The notes: generated by a model from the letters alone, not told the origin. Numbered from the stretch's first letter, positions 32,225-42,325 are shown. The stretch is DNA of 64,000 nt from an uncultured Prevotellaceae bacterium (GCA_900316985.1 ONFE01000013.1:1-64000), one strand, 5' to 3'. Program-made: numbers and translations.

Positions 32225-34114
32225 ATGAAAAAATATATTTTATCAGCTTTAGTTGTTTCGTCAGCAGCCTTGTTTACATCTTGTAACGATATGCTGGACA
32301 CAGATCCTCGTGTTACAGAGATGACTGCGGCTACATTTCCAGGTAAACCTGCAGATGTTGAGGCATTGAATGCTGCTACCTATAGTATCATGAATACGTT
32401 AGGTGGCGGAGATCAAAGTGGTATATTAAATAATCCTTTCTATTGGTGGTCACTGATGTCAGATGACTGCTATGGTAGTGGCGGTTTGCAGGATAATGTA
32501 GCTAAGTCACTGCATCATTTTACAACTGCAAGTGCTAATCAGTATGAACAGGATTTTATCCTTCTCTATGGTGGTATTTCCCGCGCTAACAACCAGATTG
32601 AGACCATCGATAATGTCGATTGGACTGGCAACACCGCTCAGCGCAATCAGTTGCTCGGTGAGGGCTACTTCATGCGTGGTCTTTATTACATGTGGCTTTC
32701 CCAGTTGTATGGTGATGTTCCTCTGATTACCTCTACTACGATTACTGACGAAATGCAGCAGCAAGCAAGTGCTGAGGAGGCTATCTATCCCCAGATTCTG
32801 TCAGACTTTGTTTCTGCCAAGAATCTTATGAAGGCAGAAAAGGCCAACGGTTCTGGTCATGCAGACAAGTTCGCTGCCGAGGCTTTCATAGCACGTGCAT
32901 GGATGTTCTGGGCTGGTTTCTATAAGAAAGTTGGTGAACTTGCTACTGGTGATGCTACTATTCAACTTGTAGAACAAGAGGGCTGCAACGGTGGTACTCT
33001 TTCAAAGTCTGATGTCGTCAACGGTCTGAAAGACATCGTTTCCAATGGTGGATACAAACTTTGCGAGGACTATCGTTCTCTCTGGCAGTATTCTAATAGT
33101 CTTCTCTGGGATGAGGCACATGACGGTAAAGGTCATGCATACGCTTTCATCGCAGACATGGACCGCAAAAACTGCTTCGACCAACCTGGTATGGGTAACG
33201 GTAACACTGAGGAAATCTTCCAGATTCAGTTTATGAATGCCTCTAAGTGGGCTATCGGTGGAACCTACAACAACCCGCGTATGTATTCAAACTACCTCTC
33301 TTGTTTCTGGGGCCTTCGTAATGGTGCAACCAATGACAATGGTAAGCGTGATAAGACTTATCCATTCAATCAGGGTTGGGGTCAGGGTACTCCTTCCAGC
33401 AATCTTTGGGATGACTGGACATCAGCAGAGGCTGCCGGTGGTTATAAAGACATCCGTAAGCTCGGCAGTTTGATTGACCTCGATCATGAACTCGCATCCT
33501 ATACCTATGAGAAGGACGACTGCGAGGAGTCTGGCTATGCATGTAAGAAGTATGCAGACGTAAACCTTGACGCTTGCGCTGCCGACAATGATTCCTGGTG
33601 GTCACAGTGTCCTGGTTATTCCTCCAGTTCGCTTGACAATAAGCAGCAGGGTGACCACTTCGAGGATTATTACCTGATGCGATATGCTGATGTGCTGTTG
33701 ATGCTGACAGAACTCACAGGTGATGCACAGTACATGAATCAGGTTCAGAAGCGTGCTGGCGTGCCTCAGACAGCATATTCATTGAAGGCTGTTCAGGATG
33801 AGCGTCGCTGGGAGTTTGCTCTTGAGGGACTCCGTTTCAACGATATGCGTCGTTGGTCTGGTATAGATTCTGGCGAGAGTTCATATGCTGCCAAGGCTCT
33901 TCAGGCTCAGAATGGTAAGTCTATTACTGTTAAAGGTAAAAGGAATGCCATGAATATGGCTCATATGACCTGTTCTTGGGCTAAACGCTATGCTGCCACC
34001 AATGGTTTCTTGCCTAAGCCTCAGGCTCAGATTACTCTGATGAATGGTAAGATGGAGCAGAATCCAGGATGGAATTTAGCTGATCCAGAGACACAATATA
34101 AAGTTCTTTATTAA
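32225..34114 (+). CDS. SusD/RagB family surface lipoprotein, cassette A
   Basis: This 629-residue protein has a lipoprotein signal peptide (SAALFTSC, Cys20) followed by the SusD pattern: NDMLDTDPR, TPR-like helices (about 60-330) with LLGEGYFMRGLYYMWLSQLYGDVPLI, and the C-terminal RRWEFALEGLRFNDMRRW. It forms the lid over the SusC barrel and binds the ligand at the cell surface. It starts 15 bases after SusC in the same transcript. It is a diverged paralogue of the protein at 56572-58422. Confidence 0.95.
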   Translation: MKKYILSALVVSSAALFTSCNDMLDTDPRVTEMTAATFPGKPADVEALNAATYSIMNTLGGGDQSGILNNPFYWWSLMSDDCYGSGGLQDNVAKSLHHFTTASANQYEQDFILLYGGISRANNQIETIDNVDWTGNTAQRNQLLGEGYFMRGLYYMWLSQLYGDVPLITSTTITDEMQQQASAEEAIYPQILSDFVSAKNLMKAEKANGSGHADKFAAEAFIARAWMFWAGFYKKVGELATGDATIQLVEQEGCNGGTLSKSDVVNGLKDIVSNGGYKLCEDYRSLWQYSNSLLWDEAHDGKGHAYAFIADMDRKNCFDQPGMGNGNTEEIFQIQFMNASKWAIGGTYNNPRMYSNYLSCFWGLRNGATNDNGKRDKTYPFNQGWGQGTPSSNLWDDWTSAEAAGGYKDIRKLGSLIDLDHELASYTYEKDDCEESGYACKKYADVNLDACAADNDSWWSQCPGYSSSSLDNKQQGDHFEDYYLMRYADVLLMLTELTGDAQYMNQVQKRAGVPQTAYSLKAVQDERRWEFALEGLRFNDMRRWSGIDSGESSYAAKALQAQNGKSITVKGKRNAMNMAHMTCSWAKRYAATNGFLPKPQAQITLMNGKMEQNPGWNLADPETQYKVLY

Positions 34115-34132
34115 TATTAAAAGGAAATCAAT

Positions 34133-34933
34133 ATGAAAAAGATATTATTTTTGCTAGTTGCCACAGTATGCGCTTTGGCTGCTTGTGATCCTGTTCATGA
34201 GGATATCAGCAATGGCGGTCACATCACTGTTGACGAGCTCAAGGCGAAGACTACTGTCACTGTTGACAAGGCATCTAATGGAAAGAATGGTAATGTTATT
34301 ACCTGTTCGACCCTTGCACCTGTCAATGCAAAGTGGGATATCGGTGGTAAGGAATTTGTTGGTAACTTTGCAAAGAAGAAGATGAAGGTTAATTGGGATG
34401 AGAATGGTGATTGGGTTACTACTCCGTACACAGTTGTTCTCACCGCTATTTGTCCTGACGGTACCAGACTTACAGCAGAATACCCTGTTAAATGTGATGA
34501 AATCACCGATCCACTAGTGAAGTACTATATCTATGGTGATCCTAATAGGTCTGAAGAAGAAAAAGCAGAAGATCCTCAGTTGCCATTCAAGCCTGGTGCT
34601 TGGGACGCTGCGGCCATGCGTTTCAGTTCTACAGAAGGTGCACATCTACCCACTATTCCTGATGAAGTTTATGATGGTCTGAAGACTCTGATCTTTGACG
34701 TATCAGATGTGACTCCCGATTTTGATTTGAAGGTCATGAATGGTTGGTGGAGTAACACCTATTATGATCATGTTAAGTGGGTGAATGGTTTGAATGAACT
34801 TCAGATTACCCCGACAATGGCAAGGGAATGTGCAAAGAAATATGTAAACGAAGACCCTGCCGGTGGTAAAGATCTTGACCTCATGCTGTACAGCGGCTCT
34901 ATGACTCTCAATGCTGTTTACTATGAGGAATAA
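34133..34933 (+). CDS. Surface lipoprotein, third gene of cassette A
   Basis: This 266-residue protein has a lipobox (LAAC, Cys18) and then CDPVHEDISNGG. The mature part looks beta-rich, with an Ig/PKD-like domain (about 30-125: VNAKWDIGGKEFVGN, PYTVVLTAICPDGTRL) and a second domain (about 140-266) rich in Trp and Tyr. By position and the CDPxxED start, shared with the gene at 58455, it is probably a ligand-binding accessory lipoprotein like SusE/SusF. The ligand is unknown. Confidence 0.8.
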   Translation: MKKILFLLVATVCALAACDPVHEDISNGGHITVDELKAKTTVTVDKASNGKNGNVITCSTLAPVNAKWDIGGKEFVGNFAKKKMKVNWDENGDWVTTPYTVVLTAICPDGTRLTAEYPVKCDEITDPLVKYYIYGDPNRSEEEKAEDPQLPFKPGAWDAAAMRFSSTEGAHLPTIPDEVYDGLKTLIFDVSDVTPDFDLKVMNGWWSNTYYDHVKWVNGLNELQITPTMARECAKKYVNEDPAGGKDLDLMLYSGSMTLNAVYYEE

Positions 34934-34971
34934 GAAGTTCTTATATGTATAATATTTAAACATCCGTTATA

Positions 34972-36228
34972 ATGAAAAATTTAATGAATTTTAGTAAGTT
35001 CGCAATTGCCGCACTTATTTCATCAAGCCTGTTCGTGGCTTGTAGTGAGGAGATTAGCGAAAATACTGTCGATACCCAATATACAGCAAATACAGGTAGT
35101 ATCAAAAGTGCAGGTCAGGCTGTAGATTTGGGACTCCCCAGTGGTACTAAGTGGGCTAACATAAATGTTGGAGCGACTTCTGAATCTGACAATGGTATTC
35201 TCTTCATCTGGGGTGATGTAACAGGAACTCAGGTCTTGGCAACCTCTTCCACAACCTATACAGATGTAACAGATCCCACATCAATGTCAACTTTGTTTAA
35301 TATGTACAAAGGTGCTGAAGAGGCAGGAGCGATTTGCGACACAACAAATATTGTTAAAATCGCTGAGCCAGGACTTATAGATTTGTCAGCTGTCGATGAT
35401 GCTCAGAAAAAGGACGTAATTGTTTCTTTTGTAAAGGATAAGTTGACTAATCTTAGTAAGTCTTATACAGGATTCCTTGAGGCAACACTTATCAATGATG
35501 AGTTTGAGTGCATCATAGATTGGGATGGTTCTAAGTTTATTGAGAGATATCCAGTTAAAGAGGATGCATTAGCAGACTTTTTCAATACGTTTGACTACAC
35601 CAAGACGACCAATCTCGTTATTGACAAGATCGGTACTACGGAAACCAAGTATGCAGTATCTCCTTTAGCCAATAATTATACTGAAATTAAAGATCAGTTT
35701 GATGCTGTGATGCGTAAGGACTATGCTGGCGGCGATATTGGAAATGATGTGAAAGACAGGCATGATGACAAAAAGAAGAATAATTTAAACTTTGTTCCTG
35801 TCTATAGCATTATTTCTGATGCCAAGCATGATCCTGCCACTGCAAACTGGGGCAATAACTGGAGAATGCCATCTACTGCTGATTTCGTAGAGTTGCTTGA
35901 GTATTGCAACTGGGAATTCACCGGTTCTGGATATAAGGTAAGCAGTAAGGTCAATGGAAACAGCATCTTCTTGCCGGCAGCAGGATATCGCTACGGTGAA
36001 GAATTGTACGGAAACGGAAATGCCGGTTATTATGCTACTGGAGAGATTACTGGTACTTTCCATTTCCCCTCAATGACAGAGCAGGTTAATGGTTCAAAGG
36101 GTGCAGTTAATGCCAGTGAAAACATGCCTAACATGTTGATTTTCCAGCATGGTCTGTATAATTCTCTTGACATGTACCACAACCTGAGTACCAGTTTCGG
36201 AGTTTCTGTAAGACCTGTAACAAAGTAA
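34972..36228 (+). CDS. Surface lipoprotein with FISUMP-like domain, cassette A
   Basis: This 418-residue protein has a lipobox (FVAC, Cys24). VDLGLPSGTKWANINVGA (about 50-67) and NGILFIWGDVTGTQ mark a domain also seen in many Bacteroidota and Fibrobacter surface proteins, which ends with NWRMPSTADFVELLEYCNWEF (about 302-322) and FGVSVRPV at the C-terminus. A 200-residue insertion of unrecognised sequence lies in the middle. It has no counterpart in cassette B. It is probably exposed on the surface; its role is unknown. Confidence 0.8.
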   Translation: MKNLMNFSKFAIAALISSSLFVACSEEISENTVDTQYTANTGSIKSAGQAVDLGLPSGTKWANINVGATSESDNGILFIWGDVTGTQVLATSSTTYTDVTDPTSMSTLFNMYKGAEEAGAICDTTNIVKIAEPGLIDLSAVDDAQKKDVIVSFVKDKLTNLSKSYTGFLEATLINDEFECIIDWDGSKFIERYPVKEDALADFFNTFDYTKTTNLVIDKIGTTETKYAVSPLANNYTEIKDQFDAVMRKDYAGGDIGNDVKDRHDDKKKNNLNFVPVYSIISDAKHDPATANWGNNWRMPSTADFVELLEYCNWEFTGSGYKVSSKVNGNSIFLPAAGYRYGEELYGNGNAGYYATGEITGTFHFPSMTEQVNGSKGAVNASENMPNMLIFQHGLYNSLDMYHNLSTSFGVSVRPVTK

Positions 36229-36297
36229 AAACTGATGTAAGTGCTTTATTACTATACTTTATTTAGAATGGCAGTAGGGCACAAGATAATTAATCAT

Positions 36298-36327
36298 AGG
36301 CTGACTCATTTATTGAGTCAGCCTTTT
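36298..36327 (+). terminator. Terminator between lipoprotein genes and membrane gene, cassette A
   Basis: AGGCTGACTCA and TGAGTCAGCCT form an 11-bp stem with a short loop and TTTT. The DUF6057-like gene starts only 12 bases later, so its expression must use read-through or a promoter inside the hairpin region. Confidence 0.85.
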
Positions 36328-36338
36328 AACACAAGAAG

Positions 36339-38144
36339 ATGACAGCAAAAATCAAATACACTAGGACCCTTTTCTACGTAAGCCTGTTGGCTTTTTGTCT
36401 GTTTGTCGTATATATATTATACATCAACCAAGAGGTTTTTTATACGGCACACGACCGTTCCGAGTTCCTTTACGGATCCCCTTTCTTCCATACACTTATG
36501 TCAAAGCCTTTTGGCCTGATGCAGTATGTAGGTGCATGGCTCACGCAGCTATTCTATCAACCGGCTTTAGGTGCAGGTGTTTTGGTGATCATTTGGGCGC
36601 TTATCTTCTTTGTGGGTGTTAAAGCATTTGGATTGAAGGGAAGTGCCTCTGCACTGATGCTTCTGCCAGTAGCCTGTCTGCTTACTTCAGTTGTTGATTT
36701 AGGCTATTGGATCTATATCTCCACCATCAGAGGTTATTGGTTCTCGCAGTCGGTAGGCTATCTCATCATGCTGTTGCTTTTGTGGGCAGCACGTAGCACG
36801 CCTCGCAAATGGCATCTTGTCTGGTATATGATTGCCTTCTGCCTCTATCCTGTGTTAGGATGGTTCGCTTTACTTTTTGTATTATGTCTTGCACTTTATG
36901 AAAAACTCACCTGGCGTGAGCTTGTGGGTATTGTTCTGCTCATCTATACCGCTAGTATCTGGCACGCTCAGTTCTATTCGAATCTGAAAGTCGACGATGT
37001 TGTGTTGGCTGGTTTCCCACGCTTCGAAACGCCAATGGACTCCATTCCACGTCTCTCTATACCATTTTGGATGCTTGGTACTATCTCGGTGCTCATTTCT
37101 TGTCGTTTGGGAAAATGGTCGTTTAGTCGTTTGGGGGACAGGTCGTATGGTCGTTTGGCTGTTCCGGTGTTGAGTGTTGTTGCAGGCATCTTCTTTACCT
37201 TATCGTTGATGTACTACGACAAGAACTACATCGACGAGATGCGCATGGTGCGCCATGCCGAGGACAATAACTGGAAGAAGGTTCTGGTTATGGCAGAAGA
37301 AAACAAGAAGCCTACCAGAACGATGGTATTTCTCCAGAATATTGCTCTGATGAACGAAGGTGGCTTACTCGACCGTTCATTCAAATTGGGTAACAATGCT
37401 ATCGATCTTAATAACCCCGATACACTCCATGTTACTCTATTGGACATCGCATCACCGTTGGTATATTACAACTACGGCATGATGAATGAAGCTATCCGTC
37501 TGAATTTCGAGAATGCCATACAGGCAGGCTTCTCGCCCTTCTACCTGAAGATGCTTGCTCGCTGTGCACTGGCTGTTGGAGACAAGAAACTGGTAGAACG
37601 CTATACCACTATCTTACACCATAGTCCATTTTATGGCAACTGGCAGCCGGCTCCAGTCACAGAAAAGATTAAGGAACTGCAGAAATGCTATCCCGATGAG
37701 CTCACTGGTGTCGAGAACAGCGAGAGTTATCTTGTCAATGGTATTAGCCTCTGGTATGAATCTGATAGTAAAGTCGCTTCAGAACAGGCCTTGTTCTATG
37801 CCATGTTACGTTGCGATTCACGACGCTTCTGGCCAGCGCTGCGCAACTATGTGAAGCTGCATCTCGACCAGGAATTTCCATTGCATGCGATGGAGGCTTA
37901 CATCCTATTTATGGATAAGGCCCCAGAAGTAAAACGTATGATGCTCCCTGTCGAGCAGTCTGTTTACGAGCGCTACAAACAGTTCTGGGCGGCTTTGAAA
38001 AAAAAGGTAAAGCCTGGTATGACAATAGAAAAAGTTGGTGAAGAAATGCATCATGAATTTGGAGACACCTTCTGGTGGTACAACATCTTCGGGCGAAAAC
38101 CTATTAATGTTAGCGGCAATATTGGACACGAAGTTGCATCATAA
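36339..38144 (+). CDS. Polytopic membrane protein, DUF6057-like, cassette A
   Basis: This 601-residue protein has about nine to ten membrane helices in the first 300 residues and a soluble helical half (about 305-590) with TPR-like features (NNWKKVLVMAEENKKPTRTMVFLQNIALMNEG). The family name is from memory. The protein at 60052-61662 is a paralogue with the same layout, the same neighbours and a similar first block after the last helix. A low-complexity segment (WSFSRLGDRSYGRLAV, about 258-275) is encoded by TGGTCGTTT repeats. It is always followed by a CxxCH propeller lipoprotein in this window. Function unknown; a role in assembly or transport across the inner membrane is possible. Confidence 0.75.
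   Translation: MTAKIKYTRTLFYVSLLAFCLFVVYILYINQEVFYTAHDRSEFLYGSPFFHTLMSKPFGLMQYVGAWLTQLFYQPALGAGVLVIIWALIFFVGVKAFGLKGSASALMLLPVACLLTSVVDLGYWIYISTIRGYWFSQSVGYLIMLLLLWAARSTPRKWHLVWYMIAFCLYPVLGWFALLFVLCLALYEKLTWRELVGIVLLIYTASIWHAQFYSNLKVDDVVLAGFPRFETPMDSIPRLSIPFWMLGTISVLISCRLGKWSFSRLGDRSYGRLAVPVLSVVAGIFFTLSLMYYDKNYIDEMRMVRHAEDNNWKKVLVMAEENKKPTRTMVFLQNIALMNEGGLLDRSFKLGNNAIDLNNPDTLHVTLLDIASPLVYYNYGMMNEAIRLNFENAIQAGFSPFYLKMLARCALAVGDKKLVERYTTILHHSPFYGNWQPAPVTEKIKELQKCYPDELTGVENSESYLVNGISLWYESDSKVASEQALFYAMLRCDSRRFWPALRNYVKLHLDQEFPLHAMEAYILFMDKAPEVKRMMLPVEQSVYERYKQFWAALKKKVKPGMTIEKVGEEMHHEFGDTFWWYNIFGRKPINVSGNIGHEVAS
37106..37163. repeat. GGTCGTTTRG micro-repeat inside the membrane gene
   Basis: Five units like GGTCGTTTAG or GGTCGTATGG in a row, read as SFSRLGDRSYGRLA between the membrane helices. 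Confidence 0.6.
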
Positions 38145-38151
38145 GAAAAAT

Positions 38152-39666
38152 ATGAAAAGATATATCTACCCCCATTTCCTAATTCTGGCTGTTGCCATGA
38201 GTTTGTTATTGTCTTCATGTGTGAATCACCCCGATGTGCCCTCTTCCTCTAAAGCGGCAAAGAGTCTGCCTGCTATCTTTCCCGATTACTGTAATGTAAC
38301 GGTACCTTGCAATATTGCGCCACTCAACTTCATGCTCCCTGCTGGTAAGTACGAAGAATGTGTGACACGTTTCACAACGCCTGATGGTCAGCAGCAGACT
38401 TACGGCAAGGGAGTGAAGGTGCAGATTCCTGAATCGGAATGGCATGCTATGCTCGATGCATCGAAGGGAAAGAGCATGAAGGTTGAGGTTTGGGGCAAGA
38501 AACAGGGAGAATGGCTTTCGTTTAACCCGTTTGAGATACATGTAGCCAAGGAACCAATTGACGAATATCTGTCGTATCGCCTTATCGAACCATCGTATGT
38601 GGCATGGACATACATGGAAATTGCCCAGCGCAATCTCACCACGTTTGAAGAGACTCAGATCTTCAACAACGAGATTACCATGAATAATAATAAGATAGGC
38701 CAGTGCATCAACTGCCACAGTTATCAGAACTACAAGACTGACAATATGCTCTTTCATGTGCGTCTCGCTAATGCCGGTACCGTTATTGTAAACGATGGTA
38801 AGGTGTCCAAAGTAGATCTGAAGCGCGACTATACCATCTCTGGCGGAGCCTATCCGTCATGGCATCCTACTGCTAAGTTGGTAGCATTTGCGGCCTGTAA
38901 GACACGTCAGGCATTCCATACTGCAAATCCTAACAAAATTGAGGTCTTTGACCTTGCCAGTGATATCATCCTTTACGATGTGGCGACCGATTCGGTGAGC
39001 ATCGTATGCAATGACTCCACCACGTTGGAGGTCTATCCTACTTGGTCGCCCGACGGCAAATATCTCTATTACTGTAAGACGGTTCCACTTCCTGAAGAGT
39101 TACGCGACAAGGATATCAGATTTACTTATGAAAAAGTGCAATACAACCTGTGTCGCCGTCCATTCGATGAAACCTCGCACAGCTTTGGTGAGGAGGAACT
39201 CGTCTTTGATGCTGTTTCGCAGGATAAGAGTGCTACCTTGCCGCGCATCAGTCCCGATGGCCGCTATCTTCTCTTTGCCTTGGGTAAGTACGGCTGCTTC
39301 CATATCAGGCACAACGATGCCGACATAGCCTGTTTGCCGCTCGATGAAGATTCAATGAAGGGCCATACTGAGGATGCTCCATCATTCCTCGACCTTACCA
39401 ACTTGAACAGCGAAGGTAGTCCAGACAGTTACCCGACTTGGTCGAGTAACGGACATTGGATTATGGTTGCCAGCCGCCGTGAAGACGGCAACTTCTGTCG
39501 TGTCTATTTCTCCTATTTCAATAACGGAAAAGTGGAAAAGGCATTCCTGCTGCCGCAGGAAGACCCGGAACAAAACACGTATTTGTTGAAGAGCTTTAAC
39601 CGCCCGGAATTCATGGTTGAACCTGTCGATATCAGTGTAGAGGAATTCAGTAGGGTGTTCAAATGA
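38152..39666 (+). CDS. Beta-propeller lipoprotein with CxxCH motif, cassette A
   Basis: From the ATG at 38152 this gives 504 residues. Lipobox LLLSSC (Cys23), an N-terminal beta domain (about 40-130, LPAIFPDYCNVTVPCNIAPLNF), a linker with CINCH at 185-189, then TolB-like PD40 propeller blades (YPSWHPTAKLVAFAA, YPTWSPDGKYLYYC, LPRISPDGRYLLFA, YPTWSSNGHWIMVASRR). CxxCH is the covalent haem c attachment motif; here it also appears in the paralogue at 61659-63167. It starts 7 bases after the DUF6057-like gene. Probably anchored outside the cytoplasm; haem binding is inferred, not shown. Confidence 0.82.
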   Translation: MKRYIYPHFLILAVAMSLLLSSCVNHPDVPSSSKAAKSLPAIFPDYCNVTVPCNIAPLNFMLPAGKYEECVTRFTTPDGQQQTYGKGVKVQIPESEWHAMLDASKGKSMKVEVWGKKQGEWLSFNPFEIHVAKEPIDEYLSYRLIEPSYVAWTYMEIAQRNLTTFEETQIFNNEITMNNNKIGQCINCHSYQNYKTDNMLFHVRLANAGTVIVNDGKVSKVDLKRDYTISGGAYPSWHPTAKLVAFAACKTRQAFHTANPNKIEVFDLASDIILYDVATDSVSIVCNDSTTLEVYPTWSPDGKYLYYCKTVPLPEELRDKDIRFTYEKVQYNLCRRPFDETSHSFGEEELVFDAVSQDKSATLPRISPDGRYLLFALGKYGCFHIRHNDADIACLPLDEDSMKGHTEDAPSFLDLTNLNSEGSPDSYPTWSSNGHWIMVASRREDGNFCRVYFSYFNNGKVEKAFLLPQEDPEQNTYLLKSFNRPEFMVEPVDISVEEFSRVFK

Positions 39667-39705
39667 TGAGCACCCGTTTTATTGTGTGATAATCGGATGA
39701 ATATG

Positions 39706-41505
39706 TTATCGAATGATGATTTTGTGACCGTCGATGATGTAAAGGCCAGGTTTCAATTGATTGGTTGAAGTCTTGCCTTCTGCAATTCTGCGGCCGCTGA
39801 TGTCAAAGCATCCGTTTATCCCAGACGATACGTTTCCTGGGTAATCGTTTATTTCCTTGATTCCTGACTCCACGAACGACTTTACCTTAAGAGTGGCCAT
39901 ACCTAGTACGAAGTCGGCATTTGTCACGGCATCAGTGTAGATGCTGAAGACATATTCGCCCGTCTGAGGGATATCGAACTCGAAAGTTTGTCCCCTGCCG
40001 GATGAGAATTTATTGGCAGTGTTGCCACCTATATTAATGGTGGGCATGAAGGTCTTAGAAGCCACTTCCTGCCCGTTGAGGTCTTCGATGGCGTAGATTA
40101 CTTTCGCGTACTCAGGCTGGTTCCAGTTACATACCCTGCTCAAGAGCGTATATTTTCCTGCGTGCAATGTCATGTGCGAACGGGCGGCATTGTCGCCAAA
40201 TCTAGCCCATGCGTTTTTTTCCTTACCAGAAGGATTCTGCACGAAGAGTCCATATTCAAAGCCGCGTGACTCATTCGTAAAGCGCAGAAGACGACATCCG
40301 GAGGCGTATGGGAGTCCGCCGCCTGCACGTTTCACCTTACCGTTGGAAACATACCAGTTCTGTGGCACGATGCCCTCGGTGGTGAAAGTCTGAATCATGT
40401 TGTAGTTGGTTGATGCAACGCAGTTCACCACGCATGAACTTTCTCCTTTCTTACCGTTGGTGTCAGTCACCACGACATGCAGTTCGTGCTGGCCAGCCTT
40501 GGGGGCTGTCAGTGTTGCTGTGAATGGTTTGGCTGATAACGTCTCAATCAGTGTGTTGCCATCATAGAATTCCACTTTTTCCACTTCACCGTTAGTGACA
40601 GTAGCCGTGGCTTCAATGCTGATGTCTGGGAATACCGCTTCACCGTCAGGTCCCATATACAGATAGGTTGTTTCGCCTTCTGGTTGAGCAATTGTCACTT
40701 TGGGCTGATTCAATGTGAAGCGTTTGCAGAAATTCCAGATGAGGTGGCGGTTCAGGTCCATGGGCCAGTGTCCGCCGTTGTTATAGGAATATAGCCACAC
40801 TTCGCCACCGTTAGGACCGCCCGTCCATTTCTCCAGGTCACCGTCAAACCAACTGCTGCCGATGGGCCTGTAACCTGTCGTCTTAGAGTATTTAGTGTGT
40901 TTGTCGTGCGTGGCGTAGTTTTCGATATAGCTGTGAATGCCATATTGTTCATAGCCGAACACATCGTCGCCGTATGCAATACACTCCAGCATATTGACGG
41001 GTTTCTTGCAGTTATTCCAAGGCTGCTCAGAGAACTGGATGCCGCTTGTAGGCGCAAAGGCCGCAATCCTGTTCTGCATGTTTGCTATGCAATGGTGGAT
41101 GAGCATGGAACCCATGGAGAAACCTGACCAATACACACGGTCTTTGTCGATGTCGTAGCGGGTGGCCATTTCGTCGATAGTCTTAATGACAAAGTTCTGG
41201 TCTTTCGTACCGCCGATATCCCATGTGTTTCCATCGCTGCGTAAGTAGGCGATAATGAACTTCTCGGTGTCAATCAACAAGTACATCTTGTCACTCTCGT
41301 ATTGATATTCAGGGCTTTGATTCATGCCATGGGTAATGATGAACAGGGGCGATTTGGCAGGAAACTCATTAGGCGTAAAGACCACCATGTTTCGTTGCTG
41401 ACCATTTACGTTAATGTTAATCGACTCCTGCTTGTAGGCTGAAACTTGCAAGGCAAAGAGCAGCAGAATCGGTAAGTTAAATGCGAAAAGAGATAAACGT
41501 CTCAT
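39706..41505 (-). CDS. Secreted CE1-like esterase with Ig-like and C-terminal domains
   Basis: This 599-residue protein has a signal peptide (1-23). The alpha/beta hydrolase (about 28-270) is of the feruloyl esterase/PHB depolymerase (LpqC) type with Ser130 in GFSMGS, an early FIITHGMN oxyanion loop and His in NNGGHWP (about 247). An Ig-like domain (about 272-365) and a beta-sandwich (about 375-545) follow, then a sorting-like tail (FDISGRRIAEGKTSTNQL, GLYIIDGHKIIIR). It likely removes acyl or feruloyl groups from plant polysaccharide. It is a single-gene unit convergent with cassette A. Confidence 0.87.
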   Translation of the reverse strand: MRRLSLFAFNLPILLLFALQVSAYKQESININVNGQQRNMVVFTPNEFPAKSPLFIITHGMNQSPEYQYESDKMYLLIDTEKFIIAYLRSDGNTWDIGGTKDQNFVIKTIDEMATRYDIDKDRVYWSGFSMGSMLIHHCIANMQNRIAAFAPTSGIQFSEQPWNNCKKPVNMLECIAYGDDVFGYEQYGIHSYIENYATHDKHTKYSKTTGYRPIGSSWFDGDLEKWTGGPNGGEVWLYSYNNGGHWPMDLNRHLIWNFCKRFTLNQPKVTIAQPEGETTYLYMGPDGEAVFPDISIEATATVTNGEVEKVEFYDGNTLIETLSAKPFTATLTAPKAGQHELHVVVTDTNGKKGESSCVVNCVASTNYNMIQTFTTEGIVPQNWYVSNGKVKRAGGGLPYASGCRLLRFTNESRGFEYGLFVQNPSGKEKNAWARFGDNAARSHMTLHAGKYTLLSRVCNWNQPEYAKVIYAIEDLNGQEVASKTFMPTINIGGNTANKFSSGRGQTFEFDIPQTGEYVFSIYTDAVTNADFVLGMATLKVKSFVESGIKEINDYPGNVSSGINGCFDISGRRIAEGKTSTNQLKPGLYIIDGHKIIIR

Positions 41506-41557
41506 ACGGATTATAGTTAATAATATTTGTTAGAAGTACACTTTTCTATTGACTCCG

Positions 41558-41565
41558 CAAAGATA
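41558..41565 (-). promoter_or_regulatory. -7 element (TATCTTTG) for the CE1-like gene
   Basis: TATCTTTG on the minus strand, 52 bases before the ATG at 41505. Confidence 0.65.
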
Positions 41566-41618
41566 CGAAGTTTTGCCTGATTCTGCAAAGTCTTAGGAAG
41601 AAATTGTGCAGCAAGATG

Positions 41619-42311
41619 TTACAACCTGCCTTTTTCGCGATAAGAGTAGTAATTGCCATCGGTCACGATGACGTGGTCGAGCAGGTAGAGTCGCATCACT
41701 TCGCAGGCTTTCTTTACACGTTCCGTCAGACGGTCATCGTCCTTACTCGGGCGGGTGTTGCCTGACGGATGGTTATGGCAGAGGGCCACAATCGTGGCAT
41801 TGTTCATAAGGGCAGCTTTCACGATGAGACGCACATCGACGGCAGTCTCTGTGATGCCCCCATGTGACAGACGTTCAGCCTTGATAAGTTTGTAGTTCTG
41901 GTTCATCAGAATCACCCAAGCCTCTTCCGTGTCCAGATCCTGCATCTTGGGATGCATGAACTCATAGATAGCCCGGGGTGAGCCCAAATCCTCCCTTTCC
42001 TGTATCTTCTCAGCCTGTCGCCGCTTACCCAGTTCACAGGCGGCCAGCACGGTGATGGCCTTGGCGGGTCCCATGCCGTTATACTGTTGCAGTTCGCGGA
42101 TACTCATCTTTCCCAGGGTATTCAGGTTGTTTTTGCAATCTTTGAGTATATGTTTCATCAGATCCACGGCACTCTCTTTCGTGGAACCGGAGCCAATCAG
42201 GATGGCCAGCAGTTCGGCGTTGGTCAGCGATTCGGGGCCCATCCTCATCAGTTTCTCTCGTGGGCGGTCTTCTTCAGCCCATTGATTGATGTTTAGTTTC
42301 TCTTCACTCAT
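41619..42311 (-). CDS. radC: RadC family JAB-domain protein
   Basis: From the ATG at 42311 this gives 230 residues. It has an N-terminal helix-hairpin-helix region (MRMGPESLTNAELLAILIGSGS, YNGMGPAKAI) and a C-terminal MPN/JAB domain with the zinc motif HNHPSGNTRPSKDD (about 173-186) and an upstream Glu. Its link to DNA repair is traditional but doubtful. It is the last gene of the efflux operon, 14 bases after tolC; the in-frame extension to 42416 runs into tolC and is rejected. Confidence 0.93.
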   Translation of the reverse strand: MSEEKLNINQWAEEDRPREKLMRMGPESLTNAELLAILIGSGSTKESAVDLMKHILKDCKNNLNTLGKMSIRELQQYNGMGPAKAITVLAACELGKRRQAEKIQEREDLGSPRAIYEFMHPKMQDLDTEEAWVILMNQNYKLIKAERLSHGGITETAVDVRLIVKAALMNNATIVALCHNHPSGNTRPSKDDDRLTERVKKACEVMRLYLLDHVIVTDGNYYSYREKGRL

Positions 42312-42325
42312 AGTAAAGTTATGTT

